Positions 6,813 through 15,891 of a DNA stretch of 64,000 nt are shown here, in pieces; positions within the stretch are counted from its first letter, which is position 1; every line of letters begins with the position of its first letter. The notes below the pieces were generated by a model. That model was not told the origin of the DNA, searched no databases, and saw only the letters and a list, made by a program, of their open reading frames with translations. This DNA is from a bacterium YEK0313 (GTDB taxonomy: Bacteria; Pseudomonadota; Alphaproteobacteria; Rhizobiales; Phreatobacteraceae), in assembly GCA_000751295.2 (NCBI GenBank), contig CCMO02000001.1:2653501-2717500 (forward strand), written 5' to 3'. A program made the translations under genes and the position numbers.

Positions 6813-8096
6813 GTGTCGGACGCAGCCCCCAGCACTGTTGCCCAAGAGGCCGTCACCAGGGCCGCCGGTGCGGGTGGAGGCGGTTCCAACCATCCGGCGG
6901 AGCTGCCGGCGCGGGCGCGCGATCCCGAGCCCGACGCGCTGCCGGCAGGGCCCGAAGCGCCGCTGGCGCCCGGTCCGGCCGAGCCGATCGGCGACAGGGG
7001 CGTCTCGGCCGCCACCGCAGCGGCGGCGGCCGAGAGGTCGAGAAAACGCAAGCGGCTGCTGCTCTTCGCCCTCGTGCCGGTGGTGCTCGTCGTCGGCGCC
7101 TATGCCTATGTCACCGGCGGCCAGGTGATGTCGACGGACAATGCCTATGTCCAGTCGGCCATGCTGGCCGTTTCGACCGATGTCTCCGGTATCGTGCGCA
7201 ACATCGCCGTACACGAAAACCAGAAGGTGGCCGCGGGCGACGTTCTGTTCCAGCTGGACGACCAGCCGTTCCGCCTGGCGCTGGCCGGCGCCGAGGCACA
7301 GATCGGCATCGTCACCAACGACCTGACCGCGCTGAAGGCGAGCTATCACGACATGCAGGAGCAGATCCGCCAGGCCGAGGTGGATATCGCCTTCTACCAG
7401 CGCGAATATCAGCGCCAGCAGACGCTTGCCAACAGCAATTTCGCCTCGCAGGCCGCTCTCGATGCCGCGCGGCACAATCTCGATTCGGCGCGGCAGAAGA
7501 AGGCTTCGCTGACCCAGCAGCTCGCCGGCATCGTCGCCAATCTCAACGGCGCCCCCGACGCGCCGGTCGAGCGCCATCCCCGCTACCGGGCGGCGGTTGC
7601 GACCCGCGACGAGGCGGCCCGCCAGCTCGCCCACACGACCGTGAAGGCATCGTTCGACGGCGTCGTCACCAATGTGCCCTCGCTCCAGATCGGCCAATAT
7701 CTGCCGGCCTCGACGCCGGCCTTCAGCCTGGTGGCCAGCGGCCATGTCTGGGTGCAGGCATCGCCGAAGGAAACCGAACTGACCTATGTTCGCCCCGGCC
7801 AGCCGGTCAGCGTGTCCGTCGACACCTATCCGGGTGTCGTCTGGCACGGCGCGGTGGAGAGCATCAGCCCGGCCTCGGCCGCGAGCTTCTCGCTGCTGCC
7901 GGCGCAGAACACGTCGGGCAACTGGGTCAAGGTCGTCCAGCGCATCCCGATGCGCGTGCGCCTCGACACGCCGGCGGGCAAGCCGCCGCTGCGGGTCGGC
8001 ATGAGCGTGGTCGTGGATGTCGATACCGGCCATGCCCGCGGCGTGCCCGAACCGGTGGCGCGCCTCTTCGGGCTGGAACCGCCGCGCCATGAGTGA
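6813..8096 (+). CDS. HlyD/EmrA-family membrane fusion protein (GTG start)
   Basis: Periplasmic adaptor of a drug-efflux system. After a Pro/Ala-rich cytoplasmic N-terminus there is one membrane anchor (LLLFALVPVVLVVGAYAYV), then the EmrA-like signature STDNAYVQSAMLAVSTDVSGIV, a split lipoyl/barrel-sandwich domain, an alpha-helical hairpin rich in Gln and Arg, and the beta-barrel (VWVQASPKETELTYVRPGQPV). The GTG at 6813 with GAGG upstream gives 427 residues; earlier starts would overlap the LysR promoter. The stop overlaps the start of the MFS gene by 8 nt, so the two are translationally coupled. Substrate unknown. Confidence 0.9.
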   Translation: MSDAAPSTVAQEAVTRAAGAGGGGSNHPAELPARARDPEPDALPAGPEAPLAPGPAEPIGDRGVSAATAAAAAERSRKRKRLLLFALVPVVLVVGAYAYVTGGQVMSTDNAYVQSAMLAVSTDVSGIVRNIAVHENQKVAAGDVLFQLDDQPFRLALAGAEAQIGIVTNDLTALKASYHDMQEQIRQAEVDIAFYQREYQRQQTLANSNFASQAALDAARHNLDSARQKKASLTQQLAGIVANLNGAPDAPVERHPRYRAAVATRDEAARQLAHTTVKASFDGVVTNVPSLQIGQYLPASTPAFSLVASGHVWVQASPKETELTYVRPGQPVSVSVDTYPGVVWHGAVESISPASAASFSLLPAQNTSGNWVKVVQRIPMRVRLDTPAGKPPLRVGMSVVVDVDTGHARGVPEPVARLFGLEPPRHE

Positions 8097-9630
8097 GGCC
8101 GGGACCGCACCGGGGCCAAAGGTCGCCAACCGGGCCGCGATCACCGCATGCCTCATTCTGTCCGTCGTCATGCAGGCACTGGACACCACCATCGCCAATG
8201 TCGCCATGCCCTATATCCAGGGCAGCGTCTCGGCGAGCGCCGACCAGATCAACTGGGTGCTGACCTCCTATATCGTGGCGGCCGCGATCATGACGCCGCC
8301 GTCGGGGTTCCTCGCCGGCCGCTTCGGCCGCAAGCGCATCCTGATGATTTCGGTCGCCGGCTTCGTGGTCGCCTCGGTGCTCTGCGGCATTGCCCAGTCG
8401 CTCGGCCAGATCGTCGGCTTCCGCCTGCTCCAGGGCTTCTTCGGCGCGGCGCTCGTGCCGCTCTCCCAGTCGATCCTGCTCGACATCTACGAGCCGCGGG
8501 AGCGCGGTTCGGCGATGGCCCTGTTCGGCGTGTCGATCATGGTCGGCCCGGTGCTCGGCCCGGTCGTCGGCGGCTGGCTCACCGACAATCTCAGCTGGCG
8601 CTGGGTCTTCTACATCAATGTCCCGATCGGCATCCTGGCTCTGGCGGGCGTTTCCGCCTTCGTCAGCGAGACGCCGCGGGACGGCGCGGCCAAGCTCGAC
8701 TGGCTGGGCTTCGGCGCGCTCAGCATCGCGATCGCGGCGTTGCAGGTGGCGCTCGACCGCGGCGAGCAACTCAACTGGTTCGGCTCGCTGGAGATCATCC
8801 TGGAGATGGTGATCGCCGGCGTGGCCTTCTACGTCTTCCTCGTCCACATCTTCACCGCCGACAAGCCCTTCGTCGATCCGCGGCTGTTCCGCGACCGCAA
8901 TTTCGCGGTCGGCATCCTCTTCATCTTCATCGTCGGCATCACCTATCTCGCCTCGCTCGCGCTGATGACGCCCTATCTGCAGACGCTGATGGGCTATCCG
9001 GTGGTCACGGCGGGGCTCGTCATGGGGCCGCGCGGGATCGGCACCATGGTCTGCATGCTGGTCGTCGGCCGGCTGGTCGGCAAGGTCGACACCCGCCTGC
9101 TGCTCGCCATCGGCTTCGGTATCAGCGCCTATGCCATGTACGACATGACCGGGTGGACCCCGGCGGTGTCGCAATGGACCATCATCTCCACCGGCTTCAT
9201 CCAGGGCGCAGGCCTCGGCTTCCTGTTCGTGCCGCTGACCACGGTCACCTTCGCCACCCTGCCGGCGGCGCGGCGCGGCGAGGGGACGGGTCTCTACAAT
9301 CTCTCGCGCAATGTCGGATCGAGCGTCGGCATTTCCGTCGTCAGCGCATTGCTGGTCTCCAACGGCCAGGTCAACCACGCCGAGATCGCCGCCCATGTCA
9401 CCCCGTACAACCGGTTGTTCGAGGCCCCGGCGGTCGCCCAGGCCTTGAGCCCCTATACGGCCGTCGGACGCGCCGCGCTCGACGGGCTCGTGACCATGCA
9501 GGCGAGCATCATCTCCTATGTCAACGACTTCAAGCTGCTGATGATCCTCTGTCTCGCCGCGCTGCCGCTCGTCCTGCTGCTGCGTTCCGCCGGGCCGCCC
9601 GCCGCCGGCGAGCCGGTCGTCGTGGATTGA
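8089..9630 (+). CDS. DHA2-family MFS efflux transporter (EmrB-like)
   Basis: Proton-driven multidrug exporter of the inner membrane, 513 residues, in keeping with the 14-helix DHA2 family. Visible family features: ALDTTIANVAMPYIQG in helix 1, NWVLTSYIVAAAI in helix 2, the loop motif GRFGRKRIL, and the motif-C-like VGPVLGPVVGGWLTD. It starts inside the end of the adaptor gene (ATGAGTGA overlap), forming an EmrAB-type pair; an outer-membrane partner is not encoded here. Likely controlled by the divergent LysR regulator. Confidence 0.93.
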   Translation: MSEAGTAPGPKVANRAAITACLILSVVMQALDTTIANVAMPYIQGSVSASADQINWVLTSYIVAAAIMTPPSGFLAGRFGRKRILMISVAGFVVASVLCGIAQSLGQIVGFRLLQGFFGAALVPLSQSILLDIYEPRERGSAMALFGVSIMVGPVLGPVVGGWLTDNLSWRWVFYINVPIGILALAGVSAFVSETPRDGAAKLDWLGFGALSIAIAALQVALDRGEQLNWFGSLEIILEMVIAGVAFYVFLVHIFTADKPFVDPRLFRDRNFAVGILFIFIVGITYLASLALMTPYLQTLMGYPVVTAGLVMGPRGIGTMVCMLVVGRLVGKVDTRLLLAIGFGISAYAMYDMTGWTPAVSQWTIISTGFIQGAGLGFLFVPLTTVTFATLPAARRGEGTGLYNLSRNVGSSVGISVVSALLVSNGQVNHAEIAAHVTPYNRLFEAPAVAQALSPYTAVGRAALDGLVTMQASIISYVNDFKLLMILCLAALPLVLLLRSAGPPAAGEPVVVD

Positions 9631-9649
9631 CGGAAAGCCCCGTCGCCCG

Positions 9650-11506
9650 TCAGCGCCGCGCCTCGCGGGCCGTGTGCGTCAGGGCCGGTGGCGGCGGCCG
9701 AACCAGGCTCGACAATGCGCCCTGGACGCGATCGCGGCCGGCCGACTTGGCCTGGTACAGCGCGGCGTCGGCGGCCTCGATCAGGCTGCGCCAATGCTCG
9801 CCGCCGCGGCTGCCGCAGGCAACGCCGAAGCTGGCCGTCACCTGCAGGCGCGTGCCGCCGTCGAGGACGAAGACATGCTGCGCCAGGTCCTGGCGGATGC
9901 GGCCGGCGAGCGCGAGGGCGGCATTGATGTCCTTTTCCGGCACCAGGATGGCGATCTCCTCGCCACCGAAGCGGGCCACAAGGTCGCCCTGGCGCAGGCT
10001 CGCGCGCACCAGTGTCGCGACCTCCGTCAGCACCTGATCGCCGACCAGATGCCCATGCCGGTCGTTGATCGCCTTGAAGTGGTCGACATCCATCAGGATG
10101 AGGCAGATGTCGCGCGCAAGGCCCTGGTAGGGCGTATCGGTCTCGCCGATCCGCTCCAGCGCGCCGCGGTTGAGCAGTCCGGTCAGGGCATCGGTGTCGG
10201 CGAGCAGCTTCAGTTGCTCCATCAGCACGGCCCGCTCGCGCAGCCGGCCGTCGAGACTGCCGATCGCGTCGAACAGGCGGCTCATTTCTTTCGAGCCTGT
10301 GCCCGCCGTGGGACGTGCGACGCGGCGATTGTCGGCGAGCGCGATGACCATGTCGCGGGCCTGCAGCAGAGGTCTAAAGACGAAGCGCTGAGCCGAGACG
10401 AGCAGGCCGGCGAGGATCACGAGAATGGCGAGGGCGAGCGCGATGGCGGCGCCGAGCGTATGCAGCGCGCGCTCGCGGTCGGCGGCGACCCGCGCGATCG
10501 TCAAGTCCAGAAAGGCGCGCCGCAGATCCTCCAGCGGCTGCAGCGTCGGCACGAACCGGTTGGTCAGCTCGGCCGGCGTCATCGTGTAGTGGCCGGCGCC
10601 GCGGCCTTCGCGGACGACGTCCTCCAGCATGGCCAGGCCGTCGCCGAAAAACTGCAGCTCGGTCTGGCGCCAGAGATCGGCGAGGCGCCTGTCGTCGGCG
10701 ATGGTGTGGTCCTGGCGGCCGACCAGTTGCCACAGCTCGATCAGACGGCCGCGCGTCTCGCTGTAGGCGATCAGGTTGTTGAGCGCGAGCGGGCGCCGCG
10801 CGGCGATCGGCGCCATGATCTGCGAGGCGATCCGGCCACCATATTCCCTCAGGTCGCCCAGCATCTGGCCGGTGATGACGGGGGAGGCGAGGCGCGCGTC
10901 GCGCGCGACCAGGCGGGCGATCTTCCAGCGGATCGCCGGCTGCAGCCGGTCGACGGCGTCGAACATGGCTTCGATGACGCGCTGCAGATCGACGACGTCG
11001 CGGCTCGCCAGCGGCTGGCGGCTGATGCGATCGACCTCGGCACGCGCATTCAGCAACTGCCGGCGCACGAGCTCGATCATGGCCTGCGGCACATGTTCGG
11101 GAGCGGCCGGGCCGGGATGGTCGGTCAGCCGGGCGAGAGCCTCGTCGCTCGCGGCACGAAAGCGCGCGAGGCGCTGGCGCGCCGGGCTGACGGCGGCCGG
11201 TTCCTCGCCGAGCACGCTGTTGGTCGGCCCGCGCTCGGCCGAGATCCGGTTGGCCGCCTCCAGGAGATCGCCATAGTCGGAGATTTCATGGAGGTTGAAG
11301 CGTGCCGTGGTGAAGTCATCGTAGCTCCGTGCCAGCAGCACCGCCGCCAGGATGAGCGTGCAGATCGTAATGATCCCGGCGCCGATCCACAGTTTGCGAT
11401 TGAGACTATGGTCCGGCTGGCCTTGATCGCGCACCTCGTTGCCGAAGGTTCTGCCCTGCAATGAATCAATGGCTTTCACAATAATGTTTCGTTGTTGCGA
11501 AGACAT
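9650..11506 (-). CDS. Membrane-bound diguanylate cyclase (GGDEF)
   Basis: Makes cyclic di-GMP from two GTP. 618 residues: membrane helix at about 40-59, a long helical periplasmic sensor region of about 280 residues, a second helix at about 347-370 (ALALAILVILAGLLVSA), a HAMP-like linker, and a C-terminal GGDEF domain. The active-site loop reads RFGGEEIAIL (GGEE at 514-517), a functional variant, and the preceding RQGD is an intact RxxD inhibitory site, so product inhibition is expected. The sensor segment resembles the all-helical type but was not matched to a named family. It is divergent from the PAS-GGDEF-EAL gene. Confidence 0.92.
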   Translation of the reverse strand: MSSQQRNIIVKAIDSLQGRTFGNEVRDQGQPDHSLNRKLWIGAGIITICTLILAAVLLARSYDDFTTARFNLHEISDYGDLLEAANRISAERGPTNSVLGEEPAAVSPARQRLARFRAASDEALARLTDHPGPAAPEHVPQAMIELVRRQLLNARAEVDRISRQPLASRDVVDLQRVIEAMFDAVDRLQPAIRWKIARLVARDARLASPVITGQMLGDLREYGGRIASQIMAPIAARRPLALNNLIAYSETRGRLIELWQLVGRQDHTIADDRRLADLWRQTELQFFGDGLAMLEDVVREGRGAGHYTMTPAELTNRFVPTLQPLEDLRRAFLDLTIARVAADRERALHTLGAAIALALAILVILAGLLVSAQRFVFRPLLQARDMVIALADNRRVARPTAGTGSKEMSRLFDAIGSLDGRLRERAVLMEQLKLLADTDALTGLLNRGALERIGETDTPYQGLARDICLILMDVDHFKAINDRHGHLVGDQVLTEVATLVRASLRQGDLVARFGGEEIAILVPEKDINAALALAGRIRQDLAQHVFVLDGGTRLQVTASFGVACGSRGGEHWRSLIEAADAALYQAKSAGRDRVQGALSSLVRPPPPALTHTAREARR

Positions 11507-11855
11507 GTTGCGCTCGTGACGGCGGCCGAAAAGATAATCTTGTCGCTGCGGTGAAATGGCTTCGTGTTTGTTTGCGATCTGCGGCAGTGATTTCGCGGTA
11601 TATATGTACCGCCGATATCCCGAAAAAATCGTGAAGATCTTGCCCGGCTATTGATCGACATCGCCCTGCGGCAATGCCATGGAGGCCGAAATGGTGGTAT
11701 CTCGCTCTCGCAGAGGTAACGTCTCTTGGCCACACTGGCCAGAGTGGTATGCCGTTGGGGCATTCGGTGCAACCTTGCGCGCCGGGACGACCTGGGGCAC
11801 GCCATCTGCTCATTGCGTCTTGTGATTGCTTCGGTAACGGCGGACAACCCGCACA
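11507..11855. promoter_or_regulatory. Divergent intergenic region of two c-di-GMP genes
   Basis: 349 nt with no supportable gene. It contains a perfect short dyad GCGGTA-TATATG-TACCGC at 11595-11612 and an imperfect palindrome CCACACTGG/CCAGAGTGG at 11730-11747. The centre is AT-richer than the flanks. These could be operators shared by the two divergent genes; that is inference. Confidence 0.4.
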
Positions 11856-14800
11856 ATGAACGACGAGATCGAGCAAGGGCAGTTCGCGGCCGGCGCGCTC
11901 GCGCAGAACGGCGATCTTCTGCTTCGGATCATCGACAAGGCGGGCATCGCCATGGCGCTGCTCGGACAGGGGGGCCGCCTGTGCCTTGCCAATCCGGCCT
12001 TCGACCGGCTCTTCGGCGGCCCGATGGCCGGCCGCAGCCTCGCCGCCATCGTTCATCCGGAGGAACGTGCCGGCGTCCCGAGCGAGGACGCGGCTGAAGA
12101 TCAGGTGGAGCGGCGCTACCTGCGTTGCGACGGCACGGCGTTCTGCGGCCTGACGAACGTCTCGCCGCTGGGGCTCGCATCCGAGGCGCCCGTCCGGGCC
12201 GTGCTGCAGATCGTCGACATCGACGCCCGCAAGGGGCTGGAGGCGCGGCTCACGCGGAACGAATGGCGCCTGAATCATGCCCTGCTCGGCGCAAGGCAGG
12301 GTATCTGGGATGCCGACCTGGCAGGCGGCCGCATCTGGGTGTCGCCGCAGATCCAGGCGATGCTCGGGCTCGCCGACGACCAGTGCGACGTCAGCGAAGC
12401 CGAATGGGCCGAGCGCATTCACCCGGACGACCGTCCAACGGTTCTCGCCATGGCGGGGGAGGCCATTGCCGGCCGCGCCGCGGGCATGGACTCGACCTAC
12501 CGCGTGCGGCATGCCGATGGTCGCTGGATCTGGATCCTGTCGCGCGGCAAGGCGGTCGCCGATCCACCGTCCGGCAGGCCGGTCAGGTTGGTCGGGACGA
12601 TCACCAACGTCACTGACGAGCGGGACATGGCCGAGCGCCTTGCCGCGGTCTCGGAGCGGCTGGACGTCGCCCTCGAAGCGAGCGGCATCGGCCTGTTCGA
12701 TGTCGATTTCGAGGCAGGCCGCCTGCACTGGGACGCGCGGACCTACGAGTTGCACGGCGCGACGCCGGAGAGTGTCAGCGGCGCGCTGCACGAGCTGCTC
12801 CAGATCCTGCACCCGGAGGACGCGGCGCGGCTGGTGCGGATGCGCGACGATGTTTCCCGCGGCGGCCGGCTGCGCGAGCGTGTCGACTATCGGGTCATCG
12901 ATCGCCACGGCGCCGTCACCAGGCATGTCAGCGCCTCGTTCCGGCTGAGCCGCGCCGCCGATGGCCGGCTGCTGCGGGCGCGGGGCGCCTGCTGGGACAT
13001 CACCGAGGACGTCGAGCGGGAGCGGCGTTCACGCGACACGCTGGCCCTGCTCGAGGCCGTCATGAGCGGCACGCCGGACCTCGTCTATGTCAAGGATCTC
13101 GCCGGCCGCTATCTCATCGTCAACGGCGCGGCCGAAAGGGTCATGGGCCGCCCCCATGTGGTCGGCCTCGACGATACGCAGATCTTTCCGCCCGACACGG
13201 CCGCCGCCATCCGCGCCAATGACCGTAAGGTTACCGCCGGCGGCAAGCCGCTGACGATCGAGGAGACGGCCGTCGTCGACGGCGTGCTGCGCCATTATTC
13301 CTCGACCAAGGCGCCGCGGCACGGCCGCCAGGGGGAGATCACCGGCCTCGTCGGCATTTCGCGCGACATCACCGAGATGAAGGCCGCGGAGGCGGCGCTC
13401 CGGCGCAGCGAATTGCGCTGGCAGTTCGCTCTCGACGGCTCGGGCGACGGCATCTGGGACTGGAACCCCGGCAGCGGCGAGGTCTTCTATTCCAGGCGAT
13501 GGAAGGCGATGCTCGGCTACGAGGAGCACGAGATCGGCTCCGCCGTCAGCGAGTGGTCCGACCGGGTCCATCCGGAGGACCTGCCGGCCTGCTGGCAGGC
13601 GATCGCCGAGCATTTCCGCGGCGCGACGGCCGATTTCTCCATCGAGCACCGCATGCGCGCCAAGGACGGGTCGTGGCGCTGGATCCATGACCGCGGCCGC
13701 GTCATCGAGCGCGGGCCGGACGGCAAGCCTTCGCGGGTGATCGGCACCCATACCGACATAACCAGCCGCAAGGAGAGCGAAAGCGCGCTGCTGGCACTGA
13801 ACCAGCGGCTGCAGCTGGCGCTCGAGGCGGCCGGCGCGGGCATTTTCGAATTCGACTTCGCGACGCGCCGTTGCGCCTGGGACGAACGGATGCACGAGCT
13901 CCACGGCGTCGCGCCCGGGGCCTATGACGGTCGCCGGAGCACCTGGCTCGGCTACATCCATGCCGAGGACCTGCCCTATGTGCAGCGCGTCTATGACGCG
14001 GCGCTGAAGGAAAGCGATCTCTTCAGCATGGATGTGCGGGTCCGCCGGCAGAGCACGGGCGAGCTGCGGCACATCCGTTCGCTGGCCCGCATCATTCGCG
14101 ACGCATCCGGAGCTGTGGTGCGGGCGGTCGGCATCAACTGGGACATTACCGACCACCAGGAACTCGCCGAGGCGTTGTTCGAGGAGAAGGAGCGCCTCAG
14201 GATCACCCTGCATTCGATCGGCGATTCCGTCATTTCCACCGATGCCGAGGCGCGCATCACCTTCATGAACCCGGTCGCCGAGGAGATGACCGGCTGGAGT
14301 GCGGCCGAGGCGGCGGGCCGGCCGCTCGGCGAGGTGTTCCGGATCGTCGACGAGAAGAGCGGCGAGCCGATCGCCGATCCCGTCGAGACTTGCCTCCGGC
14401 AGTTGCGGCCGTTCCACCTGAACGATGGCGCCGTGCTGCTGGCGCGCGACGGCGAGCGGCGCAGCATTCGCGATTCCGCGGCGCCCGTCCGCACGGCGGC
14501 GGGGGAGGTGATCGGGGCCGTCCTCGTCTTCCAGGACGTGACCAAGGCGCGCTCGCTGCAGCAGGCGCTGGAACATTCCGCCAATCATGACGGCCTGACC
14601 GGCCTGCCCAACCGGTCCGCCTTCGAGCGCGCGTTGCGGGAGGCCGGCGAGGCGGCCCGCCGCGGCGGCGTCGAGCACGTGCTCTGCTTCATCGATCTCG
14701 ACCGCTTCAAGATCGTCAACGACAGTGCCGGGCACGCCGCCGGTGACGCGCTGCTGCGCGAGGTCGCCAATCTCCTGCGGCGGCTCTGCCGGCCCGACGA

Positions 14801-15851
14801 TCTGCCGGCCCGTCTCGGCGGCGACGAATTCGCGCTGCTGCTGCGTGGCTGCACGCTGGCCGAGGGCGAGACGATCGGCCAGCGGTTCATCGACAGCGTG
14901 GCCGGGCTGCGCTTCACCTGGGACGATCGCAGCTACCAGATCGGCGCGAGCCTGGGCCTTACCCGGATCGGCGCCGGTGCGACCCGGCCCGACGAATTGA
15001 TGACCGAAGCCGACATTGCCTGCTACACGGCGAAGGCGTCGGGCCGCAACCGGATGGCGGTCTACGGTGGTGCCGGCAGCGCGGCCGGTCGCAACCACCG
15101 CGAGATGCAGGTGGCGGCCGGCATCCGCAACGCCATCGAGACCCACCGCTTCCGCCTCTTCGCCCAGGAGGTGCGCAGTTTCGACCCGGCGAACGGCGCG
15201 ACGCGCCATTTCGAGGTGCTGCTGCGCATGGTCGATGACAGCGGCAACATCGCCGCGCCGGCGGACTTCATTCCCGCCTCCGAGCGCTACGACCTGATGG
15301 GCAATATCGACCGCTGGGTCATCCGTTCGGTGTTTCAGAACTACGGCGCCCGCCTGCGCGCGGCGGTCGGCACGACGCTGGCCATCAACCTCTCGGCCAA
15401 TTCGCTCAACGACCCCTTCCTCTGGCCGTTCCTCCAGGAACAGTTCGCTGCATCGGGCGTGCCACCCGCGCTCATCGATTTCGAGATCACCGAGACCGCG
15501 GTCATCAACAATCTCTCCGCCGCCCAGCAGTTCCTGTCGAAGGCGCGCGCGGCCGGCAGCGGCGTCATCCTCGACGATTTCGGCACGGGACTGTCGTCCT
15601 TCAGCTATCTCCGGCAGTTCCCGGTCAACGGCCTGAAGATCGACGGCGGCTTCATCCGGCAGATGCACGACAGCGAGATCGACCGGGCCATCGTCGAATC
15701 GATCAATGCCATCGGCCACCGCCTCGGCGCGGTGACGGTGGCCGAGCAGGTCGAGGACGTCGCCACGCTCGACCTCGTGCGTGCCATGGGCATCGATCGC
15801 GCCCAGGGTTTCGTCATTGGCCATCCGAAGGCGCTCGACAGCGTGCTGTGA
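11856..15851 (+). CDS. Multi-PAS GGDEF-EAL protein
   Basis: A 1331-residue cytoplasmic cyclic-di-GMP enzyme with no evident membrane segment. I count seven PAS/PAC units in series before residue 900; several are of the PAS_3 type with IHPDD or VHPED, and PAC ends such as VGTITNVTDE, VGISRDITE and VGINWDITD. The GGDEF domain has an intact LGGDEFALLL near residue 987. The EAL domain (about 1085-1320) reads EVLLR instead of EALLR but keeps NLSAN, FEITET, DDFGTGLSSFSYL, KIDGGF, AEQVED and the QGF region, so phosphodiesterase activity is plausible. Which activity dominates cannot be read from sequence. The start codon lacks a strong ribosome site. Confidence 0.93.
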   Translation: MNDEIEQGQFAAGALAQNGDLLLRIIDKAGIAMALLGQGGRLCLANPAFDRLFGGPMAGRSLAAIVHPEERAGVPSEDAAEDQVERRYLRCDGTAFCGLTNVSPLGLASEAPVRAVLQIVDIDARKGLEARLTRNEWRLNHALLGARQGIWDADLAGGRIWVSPQIQAMLGLADDQCDVSEAEWAERIHPDDRPTVLAMAGEAIAGRAAGMDSTYRVRHADGRWIWILSRGKAVADPPSGRPVRLVGTITNVTDERDMAERLAAVSERLDVALEASGIGLFDVDFEAGRLHWDARTYELHGATPESVSGALHELLQILHPEDAARLVRMRDDVSRGGRLRERVDYRVIDRHGAVTRHVSASFRLSRAADGRLLRARGACWDITEDVERERRSRDTLALLEAVMSGTPDLVYVKDLAGRYLIVNGAAERVMGRPHVVGLDDTQIFPPDTAAAIRANDRKVTAGGKPLTIEETAVVDGVLRHYSSTKAPRHGRQGEITGLVGISRDITEMKAAEAALRRSELRWQFALDGSGDGIWDWNPGSGEVFYSRRWKAMLGYEEHEIGSAVSEWSDRVHPEDLPACWQAIAEHFRGATADFSIEHRMRAKDGSWRWIHDRGRVIERGPDGKPSRVIGTHTDITSRKESESALLALNQRLQLALEAAGAGIFEFDFATRRCAWDERMHELHGVAPGAYDGRRSTWLGYIHAEDLPYVQRVYDAALKESDLFSMDVRVRRQSTGELRHIRSLARIIRDASGAVVRAVGINWDITDHQELAEALFEEKERLRITLHSIGDSVISTDAEARITFMNPVAEEMTGWSAAEAAGRPLGEVFRIVDEKSGEPIADPVETCLRQLRPFHLNDGAVLLARDGERRSIRDSAAPVRTAAGEVIGAVLVFQDVTKARSLQQALEHSANHDGLTGLPNRSAFERALREAGEAARRGGVEHVLCFIDLDRFKIVNDSAGHAAGDALLREVANLLRRLCRPDDLPARLGGDEFALLLRGCTLAEGETIGQRFIDSVAGLRFTWDDRSYQIGASLGLTRIGAGATRPDELMTEADIACYTAKASGRNRMAVYGGAGSAAGRNHREMQVAAGIRNAIETHRFRLFAQEVRSFDPANGATRHFEVLLRMVDDSGNIAAPADFIPASERYDLMGNIDRWVIRSVFQNYGARLRAAVGTTLAINLSANSLNDPFLWPFLQEQFAASGVPPALIDFEITETAVINNLSAAQQFLSKARAAGSGVILDDFGTGLSSFSYLRQFPVNGLKIDGGFIRQMHDSEIDRAIVESINAIGHRLGAVTVAEQVEDVATLDLVRAMGIDRAQGFVIGHPKALDSVL

Positions 15852-15891
15852 GGGTTCGAGCCTGCCGCGCGCTGCCGGCTGCGGCCACGCG

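Noticed and set aside
13029..15824. 931-codon open frame on the minus strand
   Set aside because: Antisense shadow of the PAS-GGDEF-EAL gene; long antisense frames are expected at this GC content.
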